Assembly (NCBI GenBank): GCA_019233415.1
Contig: JAFAMK010000230.1
Span: forward strand, 1-5,234
Reading direction: 5' to 3'
Source: Vulcanimicrobiota bacterium
Lineage (GTDB): Bacteria > Vulcanimicrobiota > Vulcanimicrobiia > Vulcanimicrobiales > Vulcanimicrobiaceae
DNA length: 5,234 nt
The translations under genes were made by a program, and so were the position numbers. Below the pieces are notes generated by a model. That model did not search any database. It saw only the letters and a list, made by a program, of their open reading frames with translations, and was not told the origin of the DNA. This document shows, piece by piece, positions 1 to 5,234 of the stretch (positions within the stretch are counted from its first letter, which is position 1; every line of letters begins with the position of its first letter).

Positions 1-814
1 CCTCGGCGCGCTGCACCTCCTTCAGCACGGCCTTCAGGCGCTCCTCGAACTCGCCGCGATACTTGGCGCCAGCGATCAAGGCGCCCATATCCAGGGAGAC
101 GATACGCCGGTCGCGCAGGCTCTCCGGCACATCGCCGCGTACGATGCGCTGGGCCAGGCCCTCGGCGATCGCCGTCTTGCCGACGCCGGGCTCGCCGATC
201 AGGGCCGGGTTGTTCTTGGTCCGGCGGCTGAGGATCTGGATGACCCGCTCGATCTCGTTGGCGCGGCCGATGACCGGGTCGAGCTTGTTCTCGCGGGCCA
301 GGGTCGTCAGGTCGCGGCCGTAGGCGTCGAGCGTCGGGGTCTTCGACTTGCCCTTCGGGGCTGGGGGCTGGCCCTCGGCGCCGAGCAAGGAGGTCGTCTG
401 GACGCGAACCTTGGCCGGGTCGACCCCGAGGTTGGTCAGGACGCGGGCGGCAACGCCTTCGCCTTCCCGGATCAGCCCGAGCAGGAGGTGCTCCGTGCCG
501 ATGTAGTTGTGGTTCAGCTGGCGGGCTTCTTCGAAGGCCAGCTCGATCACGCGCTTGGCGCGCGGGGTGAAGACCATCTCCTGCTGGACGGTCTGCCCGC
601 CCCGGCCGACGATTGCCTCGACCTCCTGGCGGACCTTGGCGAGGTTGACGCCGAGCGTCTCCAGGACCTTGGCCGCAAGGCTCTCGCCCTCGGAGATGAT
701 GCCGAGCAGGATGTGCTCGGTCCCGATGTAGTTGTTCCCGAGCCGCTGCGCCTCTTCCTGAGCCAGCACGATGCTGCGCCGCGCGCGTTCGGTGAACGGT
801 TCCCACATTGACAT
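1..814 (-). CDS. clpC: ATP-dependent Clp protease ATP-binding subunit ClpC, N-terminal part (cut by window edge)
   Basis: ClpC is a cytoplasmic Hsp100 AAA+ unfoldase that feeds proteins to the ClpP peptidase. The visible 271 residues begin MSMWEPFTERA and carry two Clp-N repeats about 75 residues apart: FTERARRSIVLA from residue 7 and FTPRAKRVIELA from residue 82, each followed by NYIGTEH (28-34 and 103-109). A linker (about 147-160) leads to the first AAA+ domain, with LDPVIGR, then Walker A GEPGVGKT at residues 207-214 (bases 173-196), and the pore-loop segment GAKYRGEFEERL with K251-Y252. Walker B, the middle domain, the second AAA+ domain and the ClpP-binding loop lie beyond base 1; the family is usually about 810-850 residues. 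The start at 814 is chosen because GGGGAG lies 12 bases upstream; the ATG at 808 (MWEPF) is an alternative. ClpC is preferred over ClpB or ClpA because of the MWEPFTERAR start and the repeat sequences. No mcsA, mcsB or ctsR gene adjoins its 5' end. Confidence 0.95.
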   Translation of the reverse strand, partial: MSMWEPFTERARRSIVLAQEEAQRLGNNYIGTEHILLGIISEGESLAAKVLETLGVNLAKVRQEVEAIVGRGGQTVQQEMVFTPRAKRVIELAFEEARQLNHNYIGTEHLLLGLIREGEGVAARVLTNLGVDPAKVRVQTTSLLGAEGQPPAPKGKSKTPTLDAYGRDLTTLARENKLDPVIGRANEIERVIQILSRRTKNNPALIGEPGVGKTAIAEGLAQRIVRGDVPESLRDRRIVSLDMGALIAGAKYRGEFEERLKAVLKEVQRAE

Positions 815-826
815 GACTGTACGAAA

Positions 827-832
827 CTCCCC
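827..832 (-). promoter_or_regulatory. Ribosome binding site of clpC
   Basis: On the minus strand GGGGAG lies 12 bases before the ATG at 814 and 18 before the ATG at 808, so it favours the 814 start. The spacing is somewhat long. A perfect 7-bp hairpin sits directly upstream of it. Confidence 0.55.
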
Positions 833-849
833 GAGCGGCCCAGCCGCTC
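833..849. repeat. Perfect 7-bp inverted repeat in the clpC leader
   Basis: GAGCGGC (833-839) and GCCGCTC (843-849) are exact reverse complements around a 3-base loop. In the clpC transcript this GC-rich hairpin would abut the Shine-Dalgarno sequence at 827-832. No run of T follows on either strand, so it is not a typical intrinsic terminator. It could affect clpC translation or be chance in GC-rich DNA. Confidence 0.5.
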
Positions 850-960
850 CCTGCCACCCGACCGCCAAGTTTTGAGATACCCCGCTCGGCCGTGGTGGTC
901 GTATAACTTCCGCGGGAATGCGTCGGTTTCACGCCCTTGGTTCGTTCACGGCATGGAAGC

Positions 961-986
961 GACCACCCGTGAGGCGAACGGTGGTC
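961..986. repeat. Imperfect hairpin in the livH leader
   Basis: GACCACC-C-GT (961-970) can pair with ACGGTGGTC (978-986), giving nine base pairs with one bulged C at 968 and a 7-base loop. It ends 16 bases before the livH ribosome binding site. A second copy of GGTGGTC at 894-900 could pair with 961-967 instead, so two mutually exclusive structures are possible. This is seen in sequence only; function is unknown. Confidence 0.4.
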
Positions 987-1002
987 CCTTCCGTACATAT
1001 TC

Positions 1003-1008
1003 GGAGGG
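1003..1008 (+). promoter_or_regulatory. Ribosome binding site that decides the livH start
   Basis: GGAGGG lies 13 bases before the TTG at 1022. No comparable site precedes the in-frame ATG at 953 or TTG at 872, so this motif supports the TTG at 1022 as the livH start despite the slightly long spacing. Confidence 0.6.
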
Positions 1009-1021
1009 CGCCGCAATCCAT

Positions 1022-1915
1022 TTGCCGGGCATCGACGCGCTGACCGACCAGCTCGTCAACGGGATCACCCTGGGGATGCTGTACATCCTCGTCGCCTTGG
1101 GCCTCAACATCATCCTCGGGCTCATGGGCGTGATCAACTTCTCGCACGGCTCCTTCTTCATGCTCGGAGCCTACCTGACGTACCAGCTCAACGGCGCCTT
1201 CAAGAACATCCCGGGCGGGTTCTGGTGGGCGATCCTGGCGGCGGCGGTCATCGTCGGCCTGCTCGGGATGGCGTTCGAGTCGCTGCTGATTCGGCCGCTG
1301 TACAAGCGCATACCTGAGTACACGCTGCTGCTGACGTTCGGGACGGCGCTGATCTTCGCACAGCTCGTGCGAAAATGGTGGGGCGACGACGCGGTCCGCG
1401 TGGACACGCCGAGCTACATCCCGCAGTCGGCGAACGTGTTCGGGCTGCAGCTCCCGTTCTACAAAGACATCTTGCTCGTCATCGTGACGATCGTCATCCT
1501 GACGCTGGTCTGGCTGCTGCTCAACAAGACGAACATCGGCGTGATCATCAAAGCCGGCACGCGCGACGCCGAGATGGTGAAGATCCTCGGGATCAACATG
1601 CCGCTGATGTTCACGCTCGTCTTCGGGATCGGTTCGCTGATGGCGGGCCTCGCCGGCGCGCTCGCGGCGCCGGTCTACGCGATCCAGCCGAACTGGGCCT
1701 CGCAGTGGATCGTGCTGACCTTCGCGATCGTCATCGTCGGCGGGATCGGTTCGTTCTGGGGCGCCATCGTGGGCGGTCTCGTGATCGGGATCGCCCAGAG
1801 CCTGATGGCGCTGCTGTTTCCGCCGGCCGTCGAGGTGACCGCGTTCCTCGTCATGGGGATCATTCTGCTGGTGCGGCCGCGCGGGCTGTTCGGCGTCGAG
1901 GGACTCTTCGAGTGA
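1022..1915 (+). CDS. livH: Branched-chain amino acid ABC transporter permease LivH
   Basis: This is an inner-membrane permease of a hydrophobic amino acid type ABC importer and pairs with LivM to form the translocation path. The 297-residue product is close to the usual 290-310. It begins DALTDQLVNGITLGMLYILVALG, the typical first helix, then the hallmark GVINFSHGSFFMLGAY (36-51). Further hydrophobic segments lie near 67-90, 100-116, 148-167, 194-219, 229-260 and 272-285. A cytoplasmic ATPase-contact loop is seen as AGTRDAEMVKILGINM (178-193), followed by GGIGSFWGAIVGG (240-252) and the C-terminal RPRGLFG (285-291). The TTG start at 1022 is chosen from the GGAGGG at 1003-1008 and from where family similarity begins. 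An in-frame ATG at 953 would add 23 hydrophilic residues that do not resemble the family and has no ribosome binding site. The stop overlaps the livM GTG. Substrate specificity is inferred from the family; related permeases carry urea or short amides, so the amino acid assignment is likely but not proven. Confidence 0.9.
   Translation: MPGIDALTDQLVNGITLGMLYILVALGLNIILGLMGVINFSHGSFFMLGAYLTYQLNGAFKNIPGGFWWAILAAAVIVGLLGMAFESLLIRPLYKRIPEYTLLLTFGTALIFAQLVRKWWGDDAVRVDTPSYIPQSANVFGLQLPFYKDILLVIVTIVILTLVWLLLNKTNIGVIIKAGTRDAEMVKILGINMPLMFTLVFGIGSLMAGLAGALAAPVYAIQPNWASQWIVLTFAIVIVGGIGSFWGAIVGGLVIGIAQSLMALLFPPAVEVTAFLVMGIILLVRPRGLFGVEGLFE
1898..1903 (+). promoter_or_regulatory. Ribosome binding site of livM
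   Basis: GAGGGA inside the end of livH lies 8 bases before the GTG at 1912, which fixes that start even though the open frame extends much further upstream. Confidence 0.65.
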
Positions 1916-3033
1916 GCCGCCAGAGCCGCGCCGCCGCGTTGTTCACGCACCCGCTGCTGTGGACGGCGCTGCTGATCGCCGTGCTGCCGTTCGTCGCCGG
2001 CGCGAACCCGTTCGCGGGACAAGGCGGGTTCGTCGACATCGCGACGACGATGATCATCTTCGGGCTGTTCGCCAGCGGGTTCAACCTGCTGTTCGGCCAC
2101 GTCGGCGAGCTGTCGTTCGGCCACGCGATGTTCTTCACGCTGGGCGCCTACGTGACCGCGCTCTACACCAAGGGCTTCAACGTTCAGGTGCTCGGGCTGA
2201 CGCTCCAGCACGGGGCCGCCGGGAACATGGTGATCGCGCTCGTGCTCTCGCTCATCTTCGCGCTGCTGTGGGCATGGCTGCTGGCGCGGATCATCGTCCC
2301 ACGCTCGAGCGGGATCTACTTCTCGATGATCACGCTGGCGTTCGCGCAGGTGATCTTCTTCATCACCTATCGCTGGAACGAGCTGACCGGCGGCGAGGAC
2401 GGGATGCAGAGCATCGCGCGCCCGCAGATCTTCGGCATCGAGTGGATGAACTCGTCGGCCCACTTCTACTGGTTCGCCGCGGCCGTCGTCTTCGTGACGC
2501 TGTGCGTCCTCTACTGGATCATCAACTCACCGTTCGGCAGCGTGCTGCACGCGATCCGCGAGAACAAGCAGCGCGCGCGCTTCCTCGGCTACGACGTCGA
2601 CAAGTTCCGCGTCAACGCGTTCGTCCTCTCGGCGGCGTTCCCGGCGGTCGCCGGCTGGCTGTGGACGTACTTCCAGCAAGCGATCAACCCCGACGCCGGC
2701 TCGATCGAGTACTCGGGGAACGTCGTGATGATGTCGCTCCTGGGCGGCAGCCAGACGTTCCTCGGGCCGATCCTCGGCGCCGCGCTCTATCACGAGCTGC
2801 AGAACGGGGTCTCGCAGGCGACGAAATACTGGGAGGCGTGGATCGGCGTGGTCTTCGTCGTGTTCGTCCTGATCGGCCCGCGCGGGATCATGGGCTTGAT
2901 CGACGACGTGCGGCACTACGGGATCGCGAACGCGGTGCGGCGTCTGTTCTCGCGCCGGGCGCGCGTGCAGACCGACCTCGTCGAAGAGCTGCCGCCGCTC
3001 GACGAACCGGTTGCGAGCGAGGTCTCGCGCTGA
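1912..3033 (+). CDS. livM: Branched-chain amino acid ABC transporter permease LivM
   Basis: This is the second permease subunit of the importer. The product is 373 residues, within the family range. The first helix lies at about 14-30. The LivM hallmark GHVGELSFGHAMFFTLGAY occupies 62-80, followed by helices near 105-128 and 138-153. TGGEDG (159-164) is the characteristic LivM loop, then helices near 186-204. The ATPase-contact loop SPFGSVLHAIRENKQRARFL (206-225) follows, then helices near 235-255, GGSQTFLGPILGA (278-290), and a last helix 309-321 ending GPRGIMGL (322-329). The final 44 residues form a cytoplasmic tail, first basic (RRLFSRRAR) then acidic and proline-rich (EELPPLDEP). The GTG at 1912 overlaps the livH stop (GTGA, 4 bases), indicating translational coupling. 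Its own stop shares one base with the livG ATG. The reading frame is open far upstream of 1912 only as a shadow of livH. Confidence 0.93.
   Translation: MSRQSRAAALFTHPLLWTALLIAVLPFVAGANPFAGQGGFVDIATTMIIFGLFASGFNLLFGHVGELSFGHAMFFTLGAYVTALYTKGFNVQVLGLTLQHGAAGNMVIALVLSLIFALLWAWLLARIIVPRSSGIYFSMITLAFAQVIFFITYRWNELTGGEDGMQSIARPQIFGIEWMNSSAHFYWFAAAVVFVTLCVLYWIINSPFGSVLHAIRENKQRARFLGYDVDKFRVNAFVLSAAFPAVAGWLWTYFQQAINPDAGSIEYSGNVVMMSLLGGSQTFLGPILGAALYHELQNGVSQATKYWEAWIGVVFVVFVLIGPRGIMGLIDDVRHYGIANAVRRLFSRRARVQTDLVEELPPLDEPVASEVSR
3017..3022 (+). promoter_or_regulatory. Probable ribosome binding site of livG
   Basis: GCGAGG within the last codons of livM lies 10 bases before the livG ATG at 3033. The match is moderate, and GCGAG (3013-3017) could pair with CTCGC (3024-3028) around it, so initiation probably relies on coupling to livM. 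Confidence 0.4.
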
Positions 3034-3779
3034 TGGCCTACATCTTCAAGACCGAGAAGCTGACGCGGCGCTTCTCCGGCTTCACCGCGGTCAACGCGGT
3101 CTCGCTGGAGATCCCCGAGGGCGGCGTGCGCACGATCATCGGGCCGAACGGCGCGGGAAAGACGACGTTCTTCAACCTGCTGAGCGGCCTGCTGCCGCCG
3201 AGCGAAGGGCGCATCTGGTTCCGCGAGCGCGAGATCACCGCACTGCTCGCCTACCAGCGCGCGCGCCTGGGCATCGCGCGCTCGTTCCAGATCACCAACA
3301 TCTTCGGCCGCCTGACCGTCTACGAGAACGTGCGGCTGGCGGTCCAAGCGGTCCACGACGGGAGGGCGAACTTCTTCCTGCCCGAGCGCCGCTTGGGCAA
3401 TCTCGCCGACAAGACGGACCGCGTGCTGCGCGACGTCGGCTTGTACGAAGCGCGCGAGGCGCGGGCGGAGAACCTCTCGCACGGCGACCAGCGCCGGCTC
3501 GAGATCGGCCTCGTGATCGCGAGCGATCCGCCGGTGCTGCTGCTCGACGAGCCGCTTGCCGGCATGTCGCCGGCCGAGACGCACGAGACGGTCGACTTGA
3601 TCCAGCGGATCGCGCCGGGCCGCACGATCCTGCTCGTCGAGCACGACATCGACGTCGTGATGGCGATCTCGACGACGATCACCGTCTTTCAGACGGGACA
3701 AGTGCTCGCGACCGGAACGCCGCAGGAGATTCGCGCGAACGAAGCCGTCCAGCGCGCGTACTTGGGAGAACTAGCATGA
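3033..3779 (+). CDS. livG: Branched-chain amino acid ABC transporter ATP-binding protein LivG
   Basis: This is one of the two cytoplasmic ATPases that drive the LivH/LivM channel. The product is 248 residues. Walker A is canonical, GPNGAGKT at 37-44 with K43. The Q-loop is SFQ with Q86 in the context RSFQITNIFGRLTVYENV, which is typical of LivG. The ABC signature is LSHGDQRRLEIG (148-159), differing from LSGGQ at the middle Gly and next Gln positions, as LivG proteins often do. Walker B is VLLLDEP (168-174) with catalytic E173, and the H-loop is VEHD with H204. The C-terminus (GTPQEIRANEAVQRAYLGE) matches the family. The ATG at 3033 overlaps the livM stop by one base (TGATG). The livG stop overlaps the livF start by four bases (ATGA). 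All nucleotide-handling residues of LivG look intact, in contrast to LivF. Confidence 0.95.
   Translation: MAYIFKTEKLTRRFSGFTAVNAVSLEIPEGGVRTIIGPNGAGKTTFFNLLSGLLPPSEGRIWFREREITALLAYQRARLGIARSFQITNIFGRLTVYENVRLAVQAVHDGRANFFLPERRLGNLADKTDRVLRDVGLYEAREARAENLSHGDQRRLEIGLVIASDPPVLLLDEPLAGMSPAETHETVDLIQRIAPGRTILLVEHDIDVVMAISTTITVFQTGQVLATGTPQEIRANEAVQRAYLGELA
3764..3769 (+). promoter_or_regulatory. Ribosome binding site of livF
   Basis: GGGAGA at the 3' end of livG lies 6 bases before the ATG at 3776. It supports that start and shows that livF initiates within the ATGA overlap. Confidence 0.65.
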
Positions 3780-4477
3780 GCGCGCTGCTCGAACTGAACG
3801 GCGTCAACGCGTATTACGACAAGTCGCACGTGCTGCAGAACGTCTCGCTGCACGTCGACGCGGGCGAGGTCGTGGCGCTGCTCGGGCGCAACGGTTCAGG
3901 GCGCTCGACGACCTGCAAGACGGTGATGGGGCTCGTTCCCGCGCGGACCGGGACGATCCGGTTCAAGGACAAGGAGATCACGAACAAGACCCCGTTCTCG
4001 CTCGCGCAGCTGGGGATTGCGTTCGTTCCCGAGGACCGGCGCATCTTCCCGAACCTCACCGTCGGCGAGAACCTGCGGCTGGCCTCGCTCGCCGGGCGCA
4101 AGGGCCCGTGGACCGAGAAGCGCATCTACGACTACTTCGCGGTGCTCGGCGAGCGGCGCGACAAGCCGGCGAAGCTCTCGGGCGGCGAGCAGCAGATGCT
4201 CGCGATCGCGCGCGCGTTGATCGCGAACCCCGACATCATCCTGCTCGACGAGCCGATGGAAGGGCTCGCGCCGCTGATCGCGCGCAACGTCGAGGAGTGC
4301 GTGCGCGAGATTCGGGCCGAAGGGCACACGATTCTGCTGGTCGAGCAGAACGCGCAGGTCGCGATGAGCCTCTCCGACCGCGGCTACGTCCTCTCGAACG
4401 GCCGCGTCGTCGGCTCCGGCACGATCGCCGCGCTCAAGGCCGACGAGGCGATGATGCAGCGCTACCTGGCCGTGTGA
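3776..4477 (+). CDS. livF: Branched-chain amino acid ABC transporter ATP-binding protein LivF, with Arg in Walker A
   Basis: This is the second ATPase of the importer, 233 residues, the normal size. It shows the LivF pattern LLELNGVNAYYDKSHVLQNVSL at the N-terminus. Walker A reads GRNGSGRST (37-45): the invariant lysine is arginine at residue 43 (codon CGC, 3902-3904). The Q-loop position is E86 in FVPEDRRIFPNLTVGENL, usual for LivF. The ABC signature LSGGEQQ (134-140) is canonical. Walker B is IILLDEP (154-160) with D158 and E159 present. The H-loop position is Gln191 (VEQN), also the LivF norm. The reading frame is otherwise intact, so this is not a pseudogene. Arg at the Walker A lysine normally weakens ATP hydrolysis in P-loop proteins; from memory, arginine here does occur in some LivF-like proteins, but I cannot check this. 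It is coupled to livG by an ATGA overlap and lies one base before the next gene. Confidence 0.93.
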   Translation: MSALLELNGVNAYYDKSHVLQNVSLHVDAGEVVALLGRNGSGRSTTCKTVMGLVPARTGTIRFKDKEITNKTPFSLAQLGIAFVPEDRRIFPNLTVGENLRLASLAGRKGPWTEKRIYDYFAVLGERRDKPAKLSGGEQQMLAIARALIANPDIILLDEPMEGLAPLIARNVEECVREIRAEGHTILLVEQNAQVAMSLSDRGYVLSNGRVVGSGTIAALKADEAMMQRYLAV

Positions 4478-4478
4478 C

Positions 4479-5156
4479 GTGACCGCGTTTCGCGAGCGGC
4501 TCGCGCCGGACGAGCGGCACTTCGTCGGGCGGCTCGAAGCGTTCGGCGACATCGTCGTCGGCTTTTCGATGTCGCAGCTCGCCGTGCAGTTCACGGTGCC
4601 GAGCCACGGCGCGGACCTGTTCGCGCACCCGCTCACCTATACGTTCTTCTTCGGGACGTTCGCGATCGTCAGCGTGTACTGGATGCGCTATCACCGCATC
4701 ATGTCGACCGGGTTCGTGCCGAGCCGGCCCGACTTGTTCCTCGCCTTCGCGTACCTCGCGCTCGTCGCGCTCGTCCCGTACGCGATGATCGTCAACCTGC
4801 GCTTCGCCACGAACGAAACCGACGCTGCGTATTCGCTTGCGTTCTACGTCGGCGTCTTCCTCGCGCTGAACACGGTGAACGCCGCCCTCGACCTGCGCGG
4901 GCTGCGCCGCGGCTGGGACCTGCTCGACGAGCCCGCACGCCACCGCCTGTGGCGCCAGATCGTCGGCAGCGCCGTGCTGATCGTGTTCCTCGGAGGCGCG
5001 CTGGTGGCGGACGCGTTCGGCGGCGCGACCGCCGCGAGTTCCGTAATCGCCGTGCTGGCGGTCGCCCTCGTGGTCGCGCGGCGGATCACCCCGTTGCCGT
5101 CGCCCGGACTGCTGCGGATCGCGTCGGGAACCTTCGAGCCCGACGCCGTATCGTAG
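4479..5156 (+). CDS. TMEM175/DUF1211 family integral membrane protein (potassium-channel-like)
   Basis: This is a 225-residue membrane protein with six hydrophobic segments near 20-39, 53-72, 85-107, 116-138, 157-179 and 183-201, the size and topology of a bacterial TMEM175 single-repeat subunit. Helix 1 begins RLEAFGD (18-24), close to the family motif RxxxFSD but with Gly for Ser. Helix 2 ends YWMRYHRIM (67-75), matching the conserved W..(H/Y)HR pattern. Helix 3 has ALVALVPYAMI, like the family's LPF segment. Known TMEM175 proteins are potassium-permeable channels, with four single-repeat subunits in bacteria; channel activity here is inferred only, because the filter helix is diverged. The GTG at 4479 is one base after the livF stop; no clear ribosome binding site precedes it, which implies translational coupling to livF. 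The next in-frame Met (residue 31) would remove helix 1, so the GTG is preferred. It is probably part of the liv operon transcript. Confidence 0.75.
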   Translation: MTAFRERLAPDERHFVGRLEAFGDIVVGFSMSQLAVQFTVPSHGADLFAHPLTYTFFFGTFAIVSVYWMRYHRIMSTGFVPSRPDLFLAFAYLALVALVPYAMIVNLRFATNETDAAYSLAFYVGVFLALNTVNAALDLRGLRRGWDLLDEPARHRLWRQIVGSAVLIVFLGGALVADAFGGATAASSVIAVLAVALVVARRITPLPSPGLLRIASGTFEPDAVS

Positions 5157-5158
5157 GA
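5155..5158 (+). promoter_or_regulatory. Ribosome binding site of the DUF59 gene
   Basis: AGGA, overlapping the stop codon of the TMEM175-like gene, lies 6 bases before the ATG at 5165 and supports that start. Confidence 0.5.
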
Positions 5159-5164
5159 ACCGCA

Positions 5165-5234
5165 ATGGTGACCGCGGAGATCGTGCGCGAGGCGCTTCAA
5201 GACGTCCAGGACCCCGAGCTGAACCTGGGGATCC
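5165..5234 (+). CDS. DUF59/MIP18 family protein, N-terminus only (cut by window edge)
   Basis: Only 23 residues are visible: MVTAEIVREALQDVQDPELN, then LGI. The pattern I..AL..V.DPEL followed by a hydrophobic segment is the opening of the MIP18 (DUF59) domain. That domain occurs in SufT-like and PaaD-like proteins linked to iron-sulfur cluster assembly or maturation, and as the N-terminal domain of some Mrp/ApbC P-loop carriers. Which of these it is cannot be told from this fragment. It starts 8 bases after the TMEM175-like stop with its own ribosome binding site, so it is likely co-transcribed but can initiate independently. Confidence 0.7.
   Translation, partial: MVTAEIVREALQDVQDPELNLGI

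Larger units (their letters stand above)
815..1021. promoter_or_regulatory. Divergent intergenic region between clpC and livH
   Basis: About 207 bases separate the two divergent starts and should hold both promoters. I cannot place either securely. TATAAC at 902-907 on the plus strand resembles a -10 box, but nothing like TTGACA lies 16-18 bases upstream; TTGAGA at 872-877 is 24 bases away. The minus strand reads TTATAC at the same place, again without a -35 box. I find no CIRCE element and no CtsR-type GGTCAAA tandem repeat, the usual heat-shock operators of clpC. Two hairpins (833-849 and 961-986) are listed separately. Confidence 0.5.

Noticed and set aside
707..733. DNA direct repeat with bases 482-508 (225 bases apart)
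   Set aside because: It is explained by the two homologous Clp-N repeats (NYIGTEH) in ClpC, not by a separate DNA element.
488..811. Plus-strand open frames opposite clpC
   Set aside because: The minus strand encodes unmistakable Clp-N repeats; these frames are shadows.
872..1021. N-terminal extension of livH to TTG 872 or ATG 953
   Set aside because: The extra residues are hydrophilic and unlike LivH, no ribosome binding site precedes either codon, and the region holds a hairpin and must carry the divergent promoters.
815..1021. tRNA, small RNA, CRISPR or transposon end in the intergenic region
   Set aside because: No cloverleaf, spaced repeats or insertion-sequence terminal repeats are visible.
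1375..1911. Long upstream extension of the livM frame
   Set aside because: It overlaps livH completely and reads as Arg/Ala/Asp-rich shadow; the GTG at 1912 has a good ribosome binding site and matches the family start. The same reasoning removes the upstream extensions of livG (from 1959) and livF (from 3011).
1675..2463. 262-codon minus-strand open frame opposite livH/livM
   Set aside because: Its translation is low-complexity and rich in R, E, H, D and Q, typical of the reverse of high-GC genes, and it lies opposite clear permease sequence.
2916..3701. 261-codon minus-strand open frame opposite livG
   Set aside because: Antisense shadow of livG with biased composition and no recognisable motif.
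3896..4636. 246-codon minus-strand open frame opposite livF and the TMEM175-like gene
   Set aside because: It spans two well-supported opposite-strand genes and has shadow-type composition.
4434..5165. 243-codon minus-strand open frame opposite the TMEM175-like gene
   Set aside because: The plus-strand frame gives six hydrophobic helices and family motifs; the minus frame gives charged low-complexity sequence.

Overview
This is a high-GC bacterial chromosomal segment with dense, tightly packed genes. ClpC points to a Gram-positive-like, cyanobacterial or deep-branching lineage. The codon use and gene style would fit a high-GC phylum such as Eremiobacterota, Chloroflexota or Actinomycetota relatives, but the sequence does not fix the taxon.

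Layout: (1) Bases 1-814, minus strand, hold the N-terminal 271 residues of the Clp protease chaperone subunit ClpC: two Clp-N repeats and the start of the first AAA+ domain, cut by the window edge. (2) Bases 815-1021 are a divergent intergenic region with two short hairpins and no convincing promoter. (3) Bases 1022-4477, plus strand, hold livH-livM-livG-livF, a branched-chain amino acid type (HAAT family) ABC importer core with two permeases and two ATPases. Each junction overlaps by 1 to 4 bases, so the four genes should be translated together. No periplasmic binding protein (livK) is present. (4) One base after livF comes a 225-residue six-helix membrane protein of the TMEM175/DUF1211 family, starting with GTG at 4479. 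(5) At 5165, after its own ribosome binding site, begins a DUF59/MIP18 family gene, cut after 23 residues.

How the parts fit: LivH and LivM form the membrane channel and LivG and LivF power it, with substrate delivered by a binding protein encoded elsewhere. The TMEM175-like gene is probably co-transcribed and translationally coupled to livF; a cation-channel role is only a family-based suggestion. ClpC is divergent and functionally unrelated.

Most notable: LivF carries arginine in place of the Walker A lysine. In a LivG/LivF heterodimer this falls in the same composite ATP site as the non-canonical LivG signature (LSHGDQ) and the LivF glutamine at the H-loop, while the other site looks fully canonical. 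That suggests an asymmetric ATPase. Otherwise the window is an ordinary transporter locus; I see no phage, transposon, CRISPR or RNA gene.
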